64,000 bases of DNA, taken from NCBI GenBank assembly GCA_028023455.1, contig JAQFVV010000003.1, positions 1,450,001 through 1,514,000 on the forward strand. Direction: 5' to 3'. Shown in pieces: positions 12,086 to 24,115 of this stretch. Position numbers and translations under genes: made by a program. Under the pieces are notes generated by a model. That model did not search any database, was not told the origin of the DNA, and saw nothing but the letters and a program-made list of their open reading frames with translations. Numbering within the stretch: position 1 is the stretch's first letter; each line of letters begins with the position of its first letter. This DNA is from Epiperipatus broadwayi. Taxonomy: Eukaryota > Onychophora > Udeonychophora > Euonychophora > Peripatidae.

Positions 12086-13219
12086 ATATATATATATATA
12101 TATATATATGAAAAGACAGATAAAGAAGATGATAGAATCTTTCATATCCATATCTACCAAACCTACTCTTCATAGCAAATCTCATATAATATATTTTTAG
12201 TGCACATACACACTTATATATCTAACTTCAGTGCAGATATTTTTAATTTTTATAAAGTATGTGCATATCTCCCTCCAATTTAATTTAAAAATTGTATATT
12301 TTACAATATCAAAACTCATTATCAAAACAAATAGGGTACTGTATATTATATTTTTAAGATTTATATCTAGTAGCAATAACACTTGAACCAGAGTTAAATA
12401 TAAAATTGTATTTCACAAGAGAATGTGGATAATCAATAAATATTGACAAAGATCAAAGATATTCAGAAATAAAGCTCAGCCAGGCAATTTATTTATTAAT
12501 TTCCATGTACTCTTGTGAAATATAATTTTATATATAATATGTATATACTATTTGTAGAATTTAACTTAAAGATGAAATATATTAAACATGTCTTTCTCTC
12601 TCTCTTTCTCTCTAAAAAAAAAATAGTGTGTATTGTATGTGTTCAATACATATACAGTATTTTGTTGATTTTTTTTCATTATTTATTTTTGATATTTTAA
12701 TATATACAATTTTTAAATTAAGTTCCCATAATTATGCACAAACTATATATTCATATTAAAAAAGCTATATACATACAAGTGTGTGTCTGTCTTTGTAATA
12801 AAAAATATGATTTATAGGTTTGCTAGTATCTATAAATTTTGGTATCCACCCAAGTGCTTAGAATGATTAAAATCATTGATAAATGGAAAATATATAGTGT
12901 CTAAATAAAATTATATATTTCAATTTGTTTGCTTAAAAAAACAAATGTTGCCATTTTCTTAAAAGTTTTAAAATTGCTGCATTAATAGCTACAATGGGAA
13001 TTAAAAATATAAATTAAAAAAATTACATTATTTTATTAATTTATATATATTTTATTTAATACTTGATTAATACAGTTTATTGAAAATGTGGTTATTGAAA
13101 ACAAGGATAACAATGGGAAAACTACAGTGAATCATTTTAAACATAGTTTTAATATTTCATAGTAAGTTCCTAAACACTTAGAAATTTATATTATAACTTT
13201 AAGATTTGAAATCCAGACA
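12086..13219. other. AT-rich interval with a small hairpin
   Basis: No gene recognised. AAAATTGTATTTCACAAGAG (about 12400-12421) pairs with the nearly exact inverse CTCTTGTGAAATATAATTTT near 12508-12530, giving a stem of about 20 bases with a loop near 90. This may be an old MITE. The rest is AT-rich and poly-A/T-rich. Confidence 0.6.
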
Positions 13220-13745
13220 TTCTTATATAGTTGAAGGTTGCTTGAAAGTCTGAGTTCAAATCTCCTATATTTACAATTAAGTTCCAGGTATAAGAATGCC
13301 TGTATTTCAAATATTACACATTAAGCCTGCATTCTGCCCATCCCTCATATTTAAGTGGACACTGTCCTATACATGAGAGATCAGAGTGACTTGAGGTCAA
13401 CATGAGCATAACAATAATATTGGCATCAACATGGGATTTGGGCATTCTATCATCAGAATTTTAATGGTATGGATTGCTGAAGAGTTGGAGGTTGGATAGA
13501 TTGAAACCTGTCCATTAAAGTATAAAAATTTGCTATCTTAATATAAAGTGAGCACTGATTATATATGTGTGGGAGATGATAATCTGGACCAACTGATAAG
13601 TGCTTGTTCAGCATGAAATACATATATTGATGGATTATTTATCTTTTCTACATATGTGTGGTCATGTGGATCTATAGTATGAGATAGTGTGAATAGTTGA
13701 AGGTTGCTTGAAAGTCTGACTTCAAATCCCCTATATTTATAATTA
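13220..13745 (+). repeat. Interspersed repeat copy (same family as 281-1066)
   Basis: This is a single-orientation copy of the repeat family. The B-box-like unit GAGTTCAAATCTCC occurs at 13250-13263 and again as GACTTCAAATCCCC near 13717-13730. Between them is the shared body, with blocks such as GGTCAACATG, GGGATTTGGGC, CTGTCCATTAAAGT and ATAATCTGGACCAACTGAT. The repeat of the tRNA-like unit at both ends shows the original element may be longer than the fold-back copy suggests. Confidence 0.65.
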
Positions 13746-16700
13746 TAGTTTCAAATAGAATAAATTACTTTTAAAAAATTACATATTTAAAATTTATATA
13801 CAGATGTAACTGAGTTTAAAATTCAGATCTCTAATTTAATAAATGATTATCAACAATTATTAATGCAGTTAACTGAAATAAATGGTGTCAAAGTTGAATA
13901 CAAAAAGATTCGGATACATGTTAATCAAATTTTAATACATGTGTATATTCACGATATTATTTGTAAAACAAAATGTTTTATATAATGCTATGTTATACAT
14001 AATAATACATTAACTATACAACAGTTTGACTTAAATTCAAAATGTTAAGGTTTTTGAATACAGAATTTTAGCTTGACAGAAACAAGAAATTAAAGATTCA
14101 TATATATTTAACTAACTACACTGTTTCCAACATTATATTTCAAGCCCTCATTAATGAAAAAAAAAATCCAGAAATTAGTTTGAGAATATGACTTTAAATT
14201 CACCAACATCTGGTAATCATTGATCTAAATAAATCTTTAAACATTCAAAAATTTATATTGTTTGTCTAAATAGAATAAATTAATTTGAAGAAGACCGCAA
14301 GACAAAAAAAAATATCCCAGGCTAATGCCAAAAGACACTGTTAAGTTATAAACCTGTTTTTCAACAGATTATGAAATTTCATATGAGTTAAACTAAGACT
14401 ATTGTTTGATTATGGTAGATCATAAAATCACTTTTTTCTAATCATTAAAATAACAGATACTTAGTTTGTTTTGTTATAAATAAATACCAGTTTGTATTAT
14501 TAATAGTAAAAATTTCCTGACTTATTTTTTATTTGTTAATAAAAACGTCAGAAAAACCATTTTAATTAAATGCTTTCTATATATAATAATTTATATAAAT
14601 GTTTTGCTTATTTGAAAATATCTTCTGTTTATGCAAAAGTAGTAGTGTAATAGACAAAAAAGTTAAAGGTTTTGAATAAAAACTCAAAAATCACATGACC
14701 TAAATGAGCAACAATTATTTGATTATTATATTTGGACCTAAGATACATAACTGATTACTATTTAATACATTTATATATATAATTATTATGGTGCACTTAT
14801 TACTAAATATTCTGCTTGTGTGGTTTAGCTCAGTTCGGTTATTAGAATGTCATGATCTTTATAGCAACATTCCATAGGATTATTTTATATTATTAAGGTA
14901 TTATATTGCTGAAATGAATATTGTACCAGATTTATTTAGTTGCGAATTGGATTTGAATTTTATTAAAACTTATTATTTTCTAATGAGCTTAGAAATTTTT
15001 AGGTAGTCTTTTCACAGCTTATTCAGCAAGTCGGAATCAAATTATTCTGCATTAAAAAGTGAACCAAGAAAAGAAAACCATAAAAAAAATCCAACAACTA
15101 GAAATTGATTAGTCTGCTTTTTTTCATTGTTTATTTAAGGTGGAACACCAGAAAGGTCTTTTTTTTTGCTTTCCAGTGGACACTATTTAAGGAACATATG
15201 GAAGAAAAATATACGACAGAATCGTAATATTTTTGTACTTTATAAAGATTTGTTTTAAACAGCAATGATTTTGTCTGTATTTTGTTCAACAAAGTGTTAA
15301 ATTTTAAAATTTTCGCAAAATTAAATTATCTACAAGTCACAGCAAGCAAAATAAAATCGACTTATATATATACATTTAATTTTTTTTTTATACGATATTA
15401 TGTTTTTGTATAATAAGATTTAGAAAATTATAAATAATACAAATGAAATTATCAATACGGTGCGGGCATTTATCTCCCTTTCTAATTAAGTTTTCATGGC
15501 AATGAATCATCAAATAATAGTTTTAATTTCTCTAATAGCTTTATTTTAATTTTATCATTCTCAAATAATAATACGGCAATCAATTTTCACTGAATACTCT
15601 TAGAATGGATTTCACTTCATCTGATATATATATTATATCAAACATTAATAACGCAAACAGAATAAAATAAAATTTGAAATTAAAATAAAAAAGTTATAAT
15701 AAATTAATAATTTTATACTTTATTTAAAAAATATAATATAGTTTATATACACCATTTTTTTTTGTCAATTACCAATTTGATTTTATAAAAGACATAGAAA
15801 CCAGTTTTCTTTTACATTTTAATTCTATCAACGTATGTATGTTAGATTCTCTGATACAAACCTGTGGTATGATGGGGACTAGATAAAACAATGATATCGT
15901 GAAGAAACAAAAATACTTGATCACCATTGGTGGTTGATTGTCGCTATTGCCACTTTTTTATACTATAATCTTTAAAAGATTTTTATTGTAATGCTTCTTA
16001 ATGAAAACCATATCCACTATCGGTTTATTATAATAATAATCATAATTATTATTATTGTTTTTATTATTATATTTGACTTCAGTGAACTATTTCACATTTA
16101 GTTGTAAATGTAAATATAAATTCATAATCCAGAAGTTTTTGACATTTTTATACTAGGGATAAAGGCTGCATTGATTTCATTTTTAAAAAAAATTACCATA
16201 ATTTTATCAAGGCTTAACTAATTAAAGCTAATAATTCTAAAGTGTATTTCAAATAAAAATAATAAAATATCCATTTACTAAACAATGTTTGTTTACATAT
16301 AACTATCTGAAAAATTACTTAGAATGCTTAAAAAAATATCAAATATCTGAAGAATATTTTTCAGTTATATTTTATTTGATCCTCAGATCATAGATATGGA
16401 AGACTAAAACAGTGATCATTACATTTTAATTCCTTTACAAAAAATCATCATTAAGAATTATGCCAGATTCTAAGAAAAAATTCCACTCATAAATACTAAT
16501 TGTATGTCTTATCAAATTGTATCTAATTATTGTAAATGGCATATATTGCACGGTTTAGATATTAAAGCAACTGTCAAAATTAATTTCAGCAATCATGTTA
16601 TAAACAAAAAATACATTTTGTTAATGTTATGCATAGTTTTAAATTATTTTTAAAGATTAAATATATCTAAATTTTGCTAACACTCATTATTTACTGTATG

Positions 16701-17171
16701 CATAAACATTGAACTTTCTTTGAAATATTTGACTCAAATGACTTCTGTCATAAATTAAATCTCCAATTCCTTTTATTTCTACGTAAAAGAAATTCTAGGT
16801 TTAATTTAACAATATTAATTGTATCTAATTACTAAAACCATCAAATCACTTATGTTTTTAATAAATAAAGTTACAGAGACTATAAATAAAAGTACCATAT
16901 ACTTAATATGATATTTGCTACCACAAGGATGGTAAGTTTCAGTTCATAAAATCAAACATAATTTTTTTATAGTTATAATAGTTATTCAGGATTTTTTCTT
17001 AAATTTCTATAATGAAAGAAAAGAATCATAAAAACATATTTATCAATTTCTTGAATTTTTGACAGGCTTATATTATATATATTGGTTAGAGAAGATTGAA
17101 TAAAAAACTATATTGAATAACTAATAGGAGACATATTTTCATCACAATCCATAAATTTATAATTAAAATGT
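13746..17171. other. AT-rich interval without recognisable genes
   Basis: About 3.4 kb with no supportable coding frame on either strand. The only RNA-gene-like element is the isolated A-box-like TTTAGCTCAGTTCGGTTA near 14824-14841. It lacks a B box and a cloverleaf and was not accepted as a tRNA gene. Confidence 0.6.
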
Positions 17172-17473
17172 ACCATTGTTATAATCTTTGGCCAAAAATA
17201 GATTGATTGTTTAATCAATAAGACCGTTAATCAAGAATATTAGTTGAACATCAACAGTAATAGTTTATCGTTATTATTTTTATTATGTTGTATTTAAAGC
17301 TCCATCATAAACTCTAATAAGAACCATTGTTATAATCTTTAGCCAAAAATATATTGATAGTTTAATCAATAGGACCATTAATTAAGAATATTAGTTGAAC
17401 ATCAACAGTAATAGTTTATCGTTATTATTTTTATTATATTGTATTTAAAGCTCCATCATAAACTCTAATAAGA
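17172..17473. repeat. Tandem duplication, 151-bp unit, two copies
   Basis: The sequence from ACCATTGTTATAATCTTTGG (17172) to CTCTAATAAG is repeated directly from 17323, with about ten differences. The period is 151 bases. It contains no open frame. The few substitutions show it is not brand new. Confidence 0.9.
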
Positions 17474-19995
17474 ATGAATTTAGAAGTATATATATTTTTT
17501 ATAATGTTTCATTATATTTCAAATATCATTCAAAGAAGAGTTGTTGTTTTTTTAAAGTAAAACATCACATGATCAATTTCAGTTCATTACTAAGCAAACT
17601 TCAAAAATTTTACTTTGAAAATTCCAGAAAAGATTAAGTCCATATTTAATAAGCAACAAATTTTTGTTTTATCTACAATCAATAGGAGATTCTAGTTTAA
17701 GAAGCCAATGTGAGAATTTTAAAAGCAGCTGTTAAAAATCAGAACTCTCCCAGCTTATATTTGAATTAAAAAAATATCACTTGATGGAATAATAAAAACC
17801 ACCCCTCACACAAGCAATTAAAAATTAATATATGTGTCATTTAGAGTTTCTGCTTACTCCGCAATTTCTCTAGAATAATTTATCAATTGTTGCGTTTTTC
17901 AAGAAGCTCAAAAATATGTTCATTATTGTGATAATTGAATTAATTCACCCCTCCTTTCACCAACAACATTTTCAGACATACACAAAACTAAAACAATTGT
18001 AGTCTGATTATTTGTGTATTAAATAAAAGGTCAGGTCTAATCTAATCAAATATTCATCTGTTCACTTTTTTTACTATTGGTGACATTTTCTTACCAATAC
18101 CTTAATTTGAAAATACCAGTCTCTTTTTACACTTATTTTGAGTTTTTAACTTTCAGATCTATGGAGAAAATACCATAGTTTGAACAAATGTAATCTTTAT
18201 TTTTAGAGAGATATATTTATATTTAAAAAAAAAATTGCCAGAATTTTTATTGCAATGTTGCCCAATAGTCTAAGATATATCTTTTGATGATTGGATTGTT
18301 GACTATTGATAAAAGATATAAAATACAAAAAGCCTTTGTAAACAATTTTAATGTTAGTTGGGGGGTCCTGTTATGACAAATAGTATTGTTAATATAGTAT
18401 TGTTATTTCATTCTATTCTTTATCTTTCCTGGGAGATATTATGCCTTTCTATTTTCAGCTATATGATGTTTTCAACACATTTTTTTTTACCAGTTCTAAA
18501 TCCACCTACTCTTATTAAACTTGATTTTCTTATTACATATTTGATCATGAGTTGATAGATATAATAAAAATGTGAGTCATATCTAATTCTTTTGTTAATA
18601 TAAAACACTCTTTTATCATAGTCTATTTCAGTAATAGTTTTTAGTTTTATAGCTAAATTTTCTTATAAAATTAATAAAATGTTGCAATATATCAATTTTT
18701 ATAATCTTTGCATCATTTGACAGTCTAAGCTAAATCAAAAACCTTTTAATCAATAAAGGAAATATAATTATTATTCTAATGTCCTCTAGCCATTTCAGTG
18801 GTGATGATCAATTATCAAGTCACTACAAAGAAAAGCTGACCTAAACTTTATTTAACATAATTTTTTTTATCTAATTTAATAAATCCTCCCCCTTTCATTT
18901 TGTTGCTTTTATCTATAATGGACTCTTCCAGCTTGTAGATGTATTTAAGCTTCCAAGTGCGGAGATAAATAAAACTAGAATTTTACAAACATATATGAAA
19001 AAAAAATCAAAACTTTCTTTAAGTCATCTTGGTTAATGTTCATGAGTTTGGCAATAATGTCTTTTATGGATACAGTCTATCTCTCTTCAGATGATTGTTC
19101 TTCAGTAAGTCATTCTTCACTCACTAGAATTCCTCAGCAATGTGCGTGAAATGATGTTGTTTCCATTTTCTGCAGTTGCTTTTCTTCACAATCCATTTAT
19201 ACATTTAGTGTAGAACATTTGATGTTTATTTAGGCATTATACAGGTAAGTAGATTAAGTCATCACACTTCTATGGTTTGGACAATAGCACTCCAGTCCCA
19301 TGGCAATGTTACTTTAGATAGAATACATTGCACAACAGTTTATAACATTTAATTTTTCTTGATTTATTATTTGGCCATTAATGGCTTATATAAGAAAAAA
19401 AGTATTATCATCATTTATATAAATGCTGGCAATGTTCTATTTCTTTTTCTCCATGTTCAAATAATAGTGCAGTTTTTGTTTTTAAATATCAATTTAAAAT
19501 CAGTTCAGTTCTTTTGTTAAACGCATAAATTTATCAAACTTTTCTCTATTTAAACATCGGTTGTAATTTCTTATAGTTTTGCGCTACAAAAATTATATGA
19601 ATAATTCAGAATAGTCAAACAAATCATCCATCTTCTCTTGTATTCAAACATTCAATCTTAAGATGTTGGCTTTATATAGTTATTGCATCATTTGAAAAAT
19701 AAAAAAGATGACGGAAATGAACTGGGTTTGCTTTTATACCATGCTTAGTTTCCAGTAATTTGTATACTAGTTTTTCCATTTCCTTTTCCATTGCCATGTC
19801 TGTCAATTCTTACACATATTATATTGGTTGTAGTTAAAAAATAAAATTACATAACATAATTCTATTTTTTTCCCCACTCTTGGTTACCTAGTGATTAGCT
19901 TGACATTAGGTCATCACTATGTTTACTGAGTCTAAGTCTTAATTTGTGATATACATCACATTGATAGTTAATTCATTGTTGATATATATATATAT
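17474..19995. other. AT-rich interval without recognisable genes
   Basis: No coding region, RNA gene or repeat boundary is supported here. The 65-codon frame at 18358-18555 is hydrophobic and low in information, and begins at a non-ATG codon; it was not accepted. The interval ends in the (AT)n run that receives the LTR element starting at 19996. Confidence 0.6.
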
Positions 19996-20085
19996 TGCAA
20001 CAGGAGAAAGATCTTTGAGATTCGCATATACTGAGCACGAGGGCGCCACTAGTCCGAAAATAGAAGTAGGTATGTAAGAGTATGT

Positions 20086-20475
20086 TTGCCGGGAGCTAGA
20101 ATAAGGGATGTAGCAGATAAAGTTAAAAAACAAGGTAGTAGCGATGTATATGTTATGGTGGGGACTAATAATTTATTAGAATCATCAGAGAGAATAATGG
20201 ATGAGTATGTAGATTTGATTAGGAATTTTATTATGATTAAAGGAAGAGTAGGAATAGTTGGATTATTACCAAGGTTTGACAAGAGTTATTTGTTAGATAG
20301 GGCATGTTCTATAAATGAGAGATTGAAAAAATTGTGTGAGAGAAATAATGTTATGTTTGTGGATGTGTGGGATTGTTTTATTGGAAAGAGAGAGTTATAT
20401 AGTAAAGTTGGGTTGCATTTAGGAAAACAAGGAAGTGAAGTTTTAGGTAGTTTGATTTATAAAGAATTTTTTTGA
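20086..20475 (+). CDS. LINE ORF1 fragment, SGNH/GDSL-hydrolase (esterase-like) domain
   Basis: The open stretch covers 129 codons but has no ATG at its head. It begins where the element is truncated, so the true start and the block with the nucleophilic serine are missing. What remains fits the SGNH hydrolase domain found in ORF1 of CR1-type LINEs: the GTNN block (residues 26-29, after VYVMV), the FVDVWD segment, and a C-terminal V-G-L-H-L block (residues 108-112). In active members that last block is D-x-x-H. Here His111 is kept but the Asp position is Val108 (GTT, one base from GAT). In known elements ORF1 is thought to act in RNA-protein particle formation; this copy cannot be catalytic. 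Confidence 0.75.
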   Translation: MPGARIRDVADKVKKQGSSDVYVMVGTNNLLESSERIMDEYVDLIRNFIMIKGRVGIVGLLPRFDKSYLLDRACSINERLKKLCERNNVMFVDVWDCFIGKRELYSKVGLHLGKQGSEVLGSLIYKEFF

Positions 20476-20677
20476 GAAACTTATAAAGGGGGGTGGGTTT
20501 TTAAATTGTAATATTATTAAAAAGAATGGATGGACTATAAGAAGTAAGCAAAAGGAATTTGATTTTGATATAAATATAGATATGGAGAAGGAATGGATTT
20601 GTAAAATTAATGGTAAGAAAGTAATTTATAAATGTAATGGAGAAGAAAGAATTTAAAGAATTTATAAAAGAGTAGTT

Positions 20678-23600
20678 ATGAAAGAAGAAATTGTTAAAAT
20701 TGGGTTTTTGAATATGCAAGGTGGTAGGAAACCAGGAAAGTGGATGGAATTAAATAAAACAATTGAAAATGAAGAGCTTGAGGTATTAGCAGTAGGGAAA
20801 CACATTTAAGAAAAGAAGAAGAACCTATTTTGGAACAGTTGGTATGGCAGGGTATAAATAGAAAAGAAAAAAGGGGTGGTGGTATAGGTGTTATATCAAA
20901 AAAATATTTAAATATTGTTAAATGTCAAGAACACTTGTGGTTTGAAATAAGGTTGGGTAGACAAGAATGGATGGTGGCTATAGTTTATATAGCTACTGGA
21001 GATAGTCAAATTATATTGGAGTGGAATAGTAACATATACGAATGTTTAGTTAAGGATATACAAAGTTTTAAAGAAAGGGGGAAGAGAATAATGGTTATAG
21101 GGGATATGAATGGACATATTGAAGAAATTGATGATGTAGATAATAAAAATGGACAGCTTTTGAAGAATTTTTGTCAGAAAGTGAATTTGAGTATTGGAAA
21201 TTTATTAAATATTTATGAGGGACAATACACATGGTCCAGAAATAATATATTTCACACAATAGATTATGTATTGGTAGAGAAAGAGGGAATAAATAAAATA
21301 CGGAAAATTAAGGTATTTGATAATGAAGAAAAAGTATGCACTAGTGATCATAATTTCATTGTAATTGAAATGGTTAGTAATGTGATGGAGAATAGAAATA
21401 AAAGTAGAAATAATAGTGAAAGATGTGGATGGAGAGTAAATGATAAGAATAAGTTGGAAGAGTATAAAATACAAGTTGAAGAAATAATGGAAGAGTGGGT
21501 TGGGGATGAGTATAAGGATTGGTGTAAGGAAGTAGAAAAAGTTGCAAATAGGGTTTTAGGTGAGAATATTGAAAAGAATAAAAGTAATAAAAAAATTAAA
21601 ATTAGTAAAAGTGTAAAAGAAAGGAAAGAAGCATGTAGAGAATATAAGTGTGCTATTAAGAATAAGGAAAGTGAAAAAGATATTAATGCTAAATGGGACA
21701 AGTACTTAGAAAAGAAGAAGTTGGCTAAAATAGATATTTATAGAGAGAGAATGAAATTGAATAGTAAATTGTTGGAGGATATTAATAAAAGTGGAAGAGA
21801 TGGAAGTAAAAAATTTTGGAATTATATTAAAAGGAGAAATGTAGGGGAGAGAGAGTTAGTATTACTAGATGATGAGGGAACTGAGTGTAGTTCTAGAGAA
21901 GATTTAGAGAGAATCTTAAATAGTTATGTAATGAATATAGAAAAGATGTTAGATGTGAATGATAGAATATTAGAAAATATGAAAGAATATAGTAATGGGA
22001 ATATTAGTTTTTCAGAAAATGAACTAAATGAGGTAGAGAAGAAATTGAAAAGTGGGAAGGCAAGAGGTTTAGATGGATGGGCAGCAGAGATGGTAATGAA
22101 TTTAGGATATAGGGCAAAAGTAAAGTTATTATCCTGTTTTAATAAAATGGCACAGAATAGAGTTTTCCCAAGTAGTTGGAGTAATACAAGAGTAAGGTTA
22201 TTATTTAAAGGAAAGGGTAAGGATCATAGAAAGTTGAATAATTATAGACCGATAGCGGTAACATCAGTTTTATATAAAGTTTTTTCATATATGGTGGCTA
22301 GTAAAGTTGTAAAATGGATGGAAGGGAATAATGTAGTGGGTGAAATGCAAGGAGGTTTTAGATTAGATAGGCGTATAGGAGATAGTTTATTTGTAGTTAC
22401 ACAACTTATGGATATGAGTAGGAATGCAGATAAACAGTTATATATGAGTTTTATAGATATAGAGAAGGCATATGATAGAGTAAATAGAAATAGATTATGG
22501 ATAAGTTTAGCAAATTTGGGAATGGATGAAGCTTTAATAGATATTATTAAGAAATTATATGAAAATAATTATTATATATATCAATTAGAGAATATAGAAT
22601 CAATTAAAGTTAAAAATGGTGTGGGACTAAGGCAAGGATGCCCTATGTCACCTATTTTGTTTGTGTTGTATTTGAGTGAAATGGAAAGAGCAATAGAAAG
22701 ATTAGGAAGAGGGATAGAGATACCGTTAATAGGTAGTAAGGGAGTATATATTTTGTCAGGTCTTTTTTTTGCAGATGATATATTTTTGTGTGCAGAAAAA
22801 AGAGAAGATATGGAAGTTATGTTGAGGACATGTGCAAGGGTGGGTAAAGAGATGGGGATTAAATTTAGTGAAGAAAAATCAAATATAATGATGGTTAATA
22901 CTGAGGAAAGAGAAGATGTAGAATTTTTATTGGGAGATATTAAGTTAAGTGTGGTGAATAGATATAGTTATTTGGGAATTATTTTAAGTAATCAGAAAAA
23001 TTATTTGGATGAATGGGAGAAAAAATTGATAAATGAAGCAAAGAAAAGAAAGGGATTGATAAAGAAATTAACAGTATTTTCATATAATAAATATGATGTA
23101 GCTAGAATTATATGGAAAGGAGTTGCAGTAGCAGGGTTAACATATGGTAATGATGCATTATATGTTAGTAAAAAGATATTAGATTATTTAGAAAAAGCTC
23201 AAAGGGAAGTAGGAAGACATGCATTGGATGCAGAAGTATGGACAGCAAGGGAGGCAATTCAAGGAGAAATGGGATGGTCAAGTTTTCATATGAGAGATGC
23301 AAAAAGTAAAATGAAAATGTTTGGTAGATTGCAGTTTATGGATAATAAAAGAATAGCTAAAATAGTATTTAATTGGGTTATGAGTAAAGGGCAGGTAACA
23401 AGATGGGTGAGAAAGGTAATGCGGTATGCAAAAGATTTGGATAAAGAATTTATATCAGTATATTTGTACAAAAGATGGGATGATTGTGTTAAGAGGATTA
23501 TTGAGTGTTATAGTAGTAAGGAATGGGATAAAAGAATAAATTTATTAATAAAGACTAGGGAGTTAGAGAGATGGAGAAATAGTATGGAGAGTAAAAAGAG

Positions 23601-23994
23601 TTTAAATATATATAGAAATAAACAGAATATTAGGTGTGAGTTAATATATGATAATAGTAAGGAAAGTAGTTTATTGTTTAAGGCTCGAACGGGATCTTTA
23701 GCTACAAAAGAATATACATGTAAATGGAAAAATATGGGTGATTTATTTTGTAAATTATGTAAGGAAGGAATTGAAAATATTAGGCATTTGTTAATTGAAT
23801 GTAAATGTTTGAAAACAGAAAGGGTACATATAATGAAGTTGTGGAAAAATAAATATGAAAAGAGTGATTATACAGAAAGTGAATTATTGGTTTTTATGCT
23901 GGGTTTGGGAAAAGATAAGGGGGATTTAGATATAAAGGTTATAGAGTTGACAAAAATTATGTTGTGGAAATGGGATAGAGCAGATTATGGGTAA
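20678..23994 (+). pseudogene. LINE ORF2: APE endonuclease and reverse transcriptase, one frameshift
   Basis: ORF2 most likely starts at the ATG at 20678. The frame carries the first endonuclease block (KIGFLNMQGG) and then breaks near 20795-20805 by what looks like loss of one G. From 20830 the frame is open for 1,054 codons. Numbered from there, the endonuclease shows RGGGIGVI (about 16-23), GDMNGH (91-96) and SDHN (172-175). The reverse transcriptase shows FIDIEKAYD (from 541), RQGCPMSP and FADD (647-650). A C-terminal Cys-Cys-His-Cys knuckle starts at CKLC (974-977). The protein nicks genomic DNA and primes cDNA synthesis from the nick. All visible catalytic residues after the frameshift are intact, which suggests a fairly young copy. 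Confidence 0.9.
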
Positions 23995-24115
23995 ATTTAG
24001 AGTGGGGAATGTAAAAGAAAGTGGCTAACAGGTTTATCTGGGCATAATTGCTGAGATATTCTTGACTTCATTTAAGGAGAAGCCATAATACATCACATCA
24101 TCACATCACATCACT
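23995..24115 (+). other. LINE 3' UTR with (ATCAC)-type tail
   Basis: The 3' UTR includes GCATAATTGCTGAGATATTC and TTTAAGGAGAAGCCATAATAC, both conserved in the tail-only copy at 58262-58345. The minus-strand copy ends in the same tail. The terminal repeat of a five-base unit, rather than poly-A, is probably the recognition signal for the family's reverse transcriptase. Confidence 0.8.

Larger units (their letters stand above)
20070..24115 (+). mobile_element. LINE retrotransposon (CR1/L2-like), 5'-truncated in ORF1
   Basis: An ORF1 fragment (20086-20475), ORF2 (20678-23994) and a 120-base 3' UTR end in ATCACATCATCACATCAC, an (ATCAC)-type tail. It is inserted in the LTR between GAAGTAG and ACATTT, with at most a 3-base (TAG) duplication. 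An SGNH-hydrolase-like ORF1 followed by APE endonuclease plus reverse transcriptase is characteristic of the CR1/L2 group of the Jockey superfamily. Relatives in the window at 2437-3752 and 58262-58345 share the same 3' UTR and tail, so the family has spread repeatedly. The exact clade needs a phylogeny. Confidence 0.88.

Noticed and set aside
14815-14890. tRNA gene on the plus strand (TTTAGCTCAGTTCGGTTA, A-box-like)
   Set aside because: No B box (GTTCRANYC) at the right distance and the anticodon and acceptor stems do not form. At best a tRNA or SINE relic.
17172-17473. CRISPR or other spaced-repeat array
   Set aside because: Only two adjacent copies without spacers in a eukaryotic, transposon-rich context. 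It is a tandem duplication.
18358-18555. Small membrane protein gene, 65 codons
   Set aside because: Hydrophobic composition is expected from AT-rich DNA. No ATG at the head of the frame and no neighbouring gene structure.
21205-21701. Minus-strand frames of 89 and 117 codons within the LINE
   Set aside because: Antisense shadows of LINE ORF2. Composition is the reverse image of the Lys/Glu-rich sense strand.
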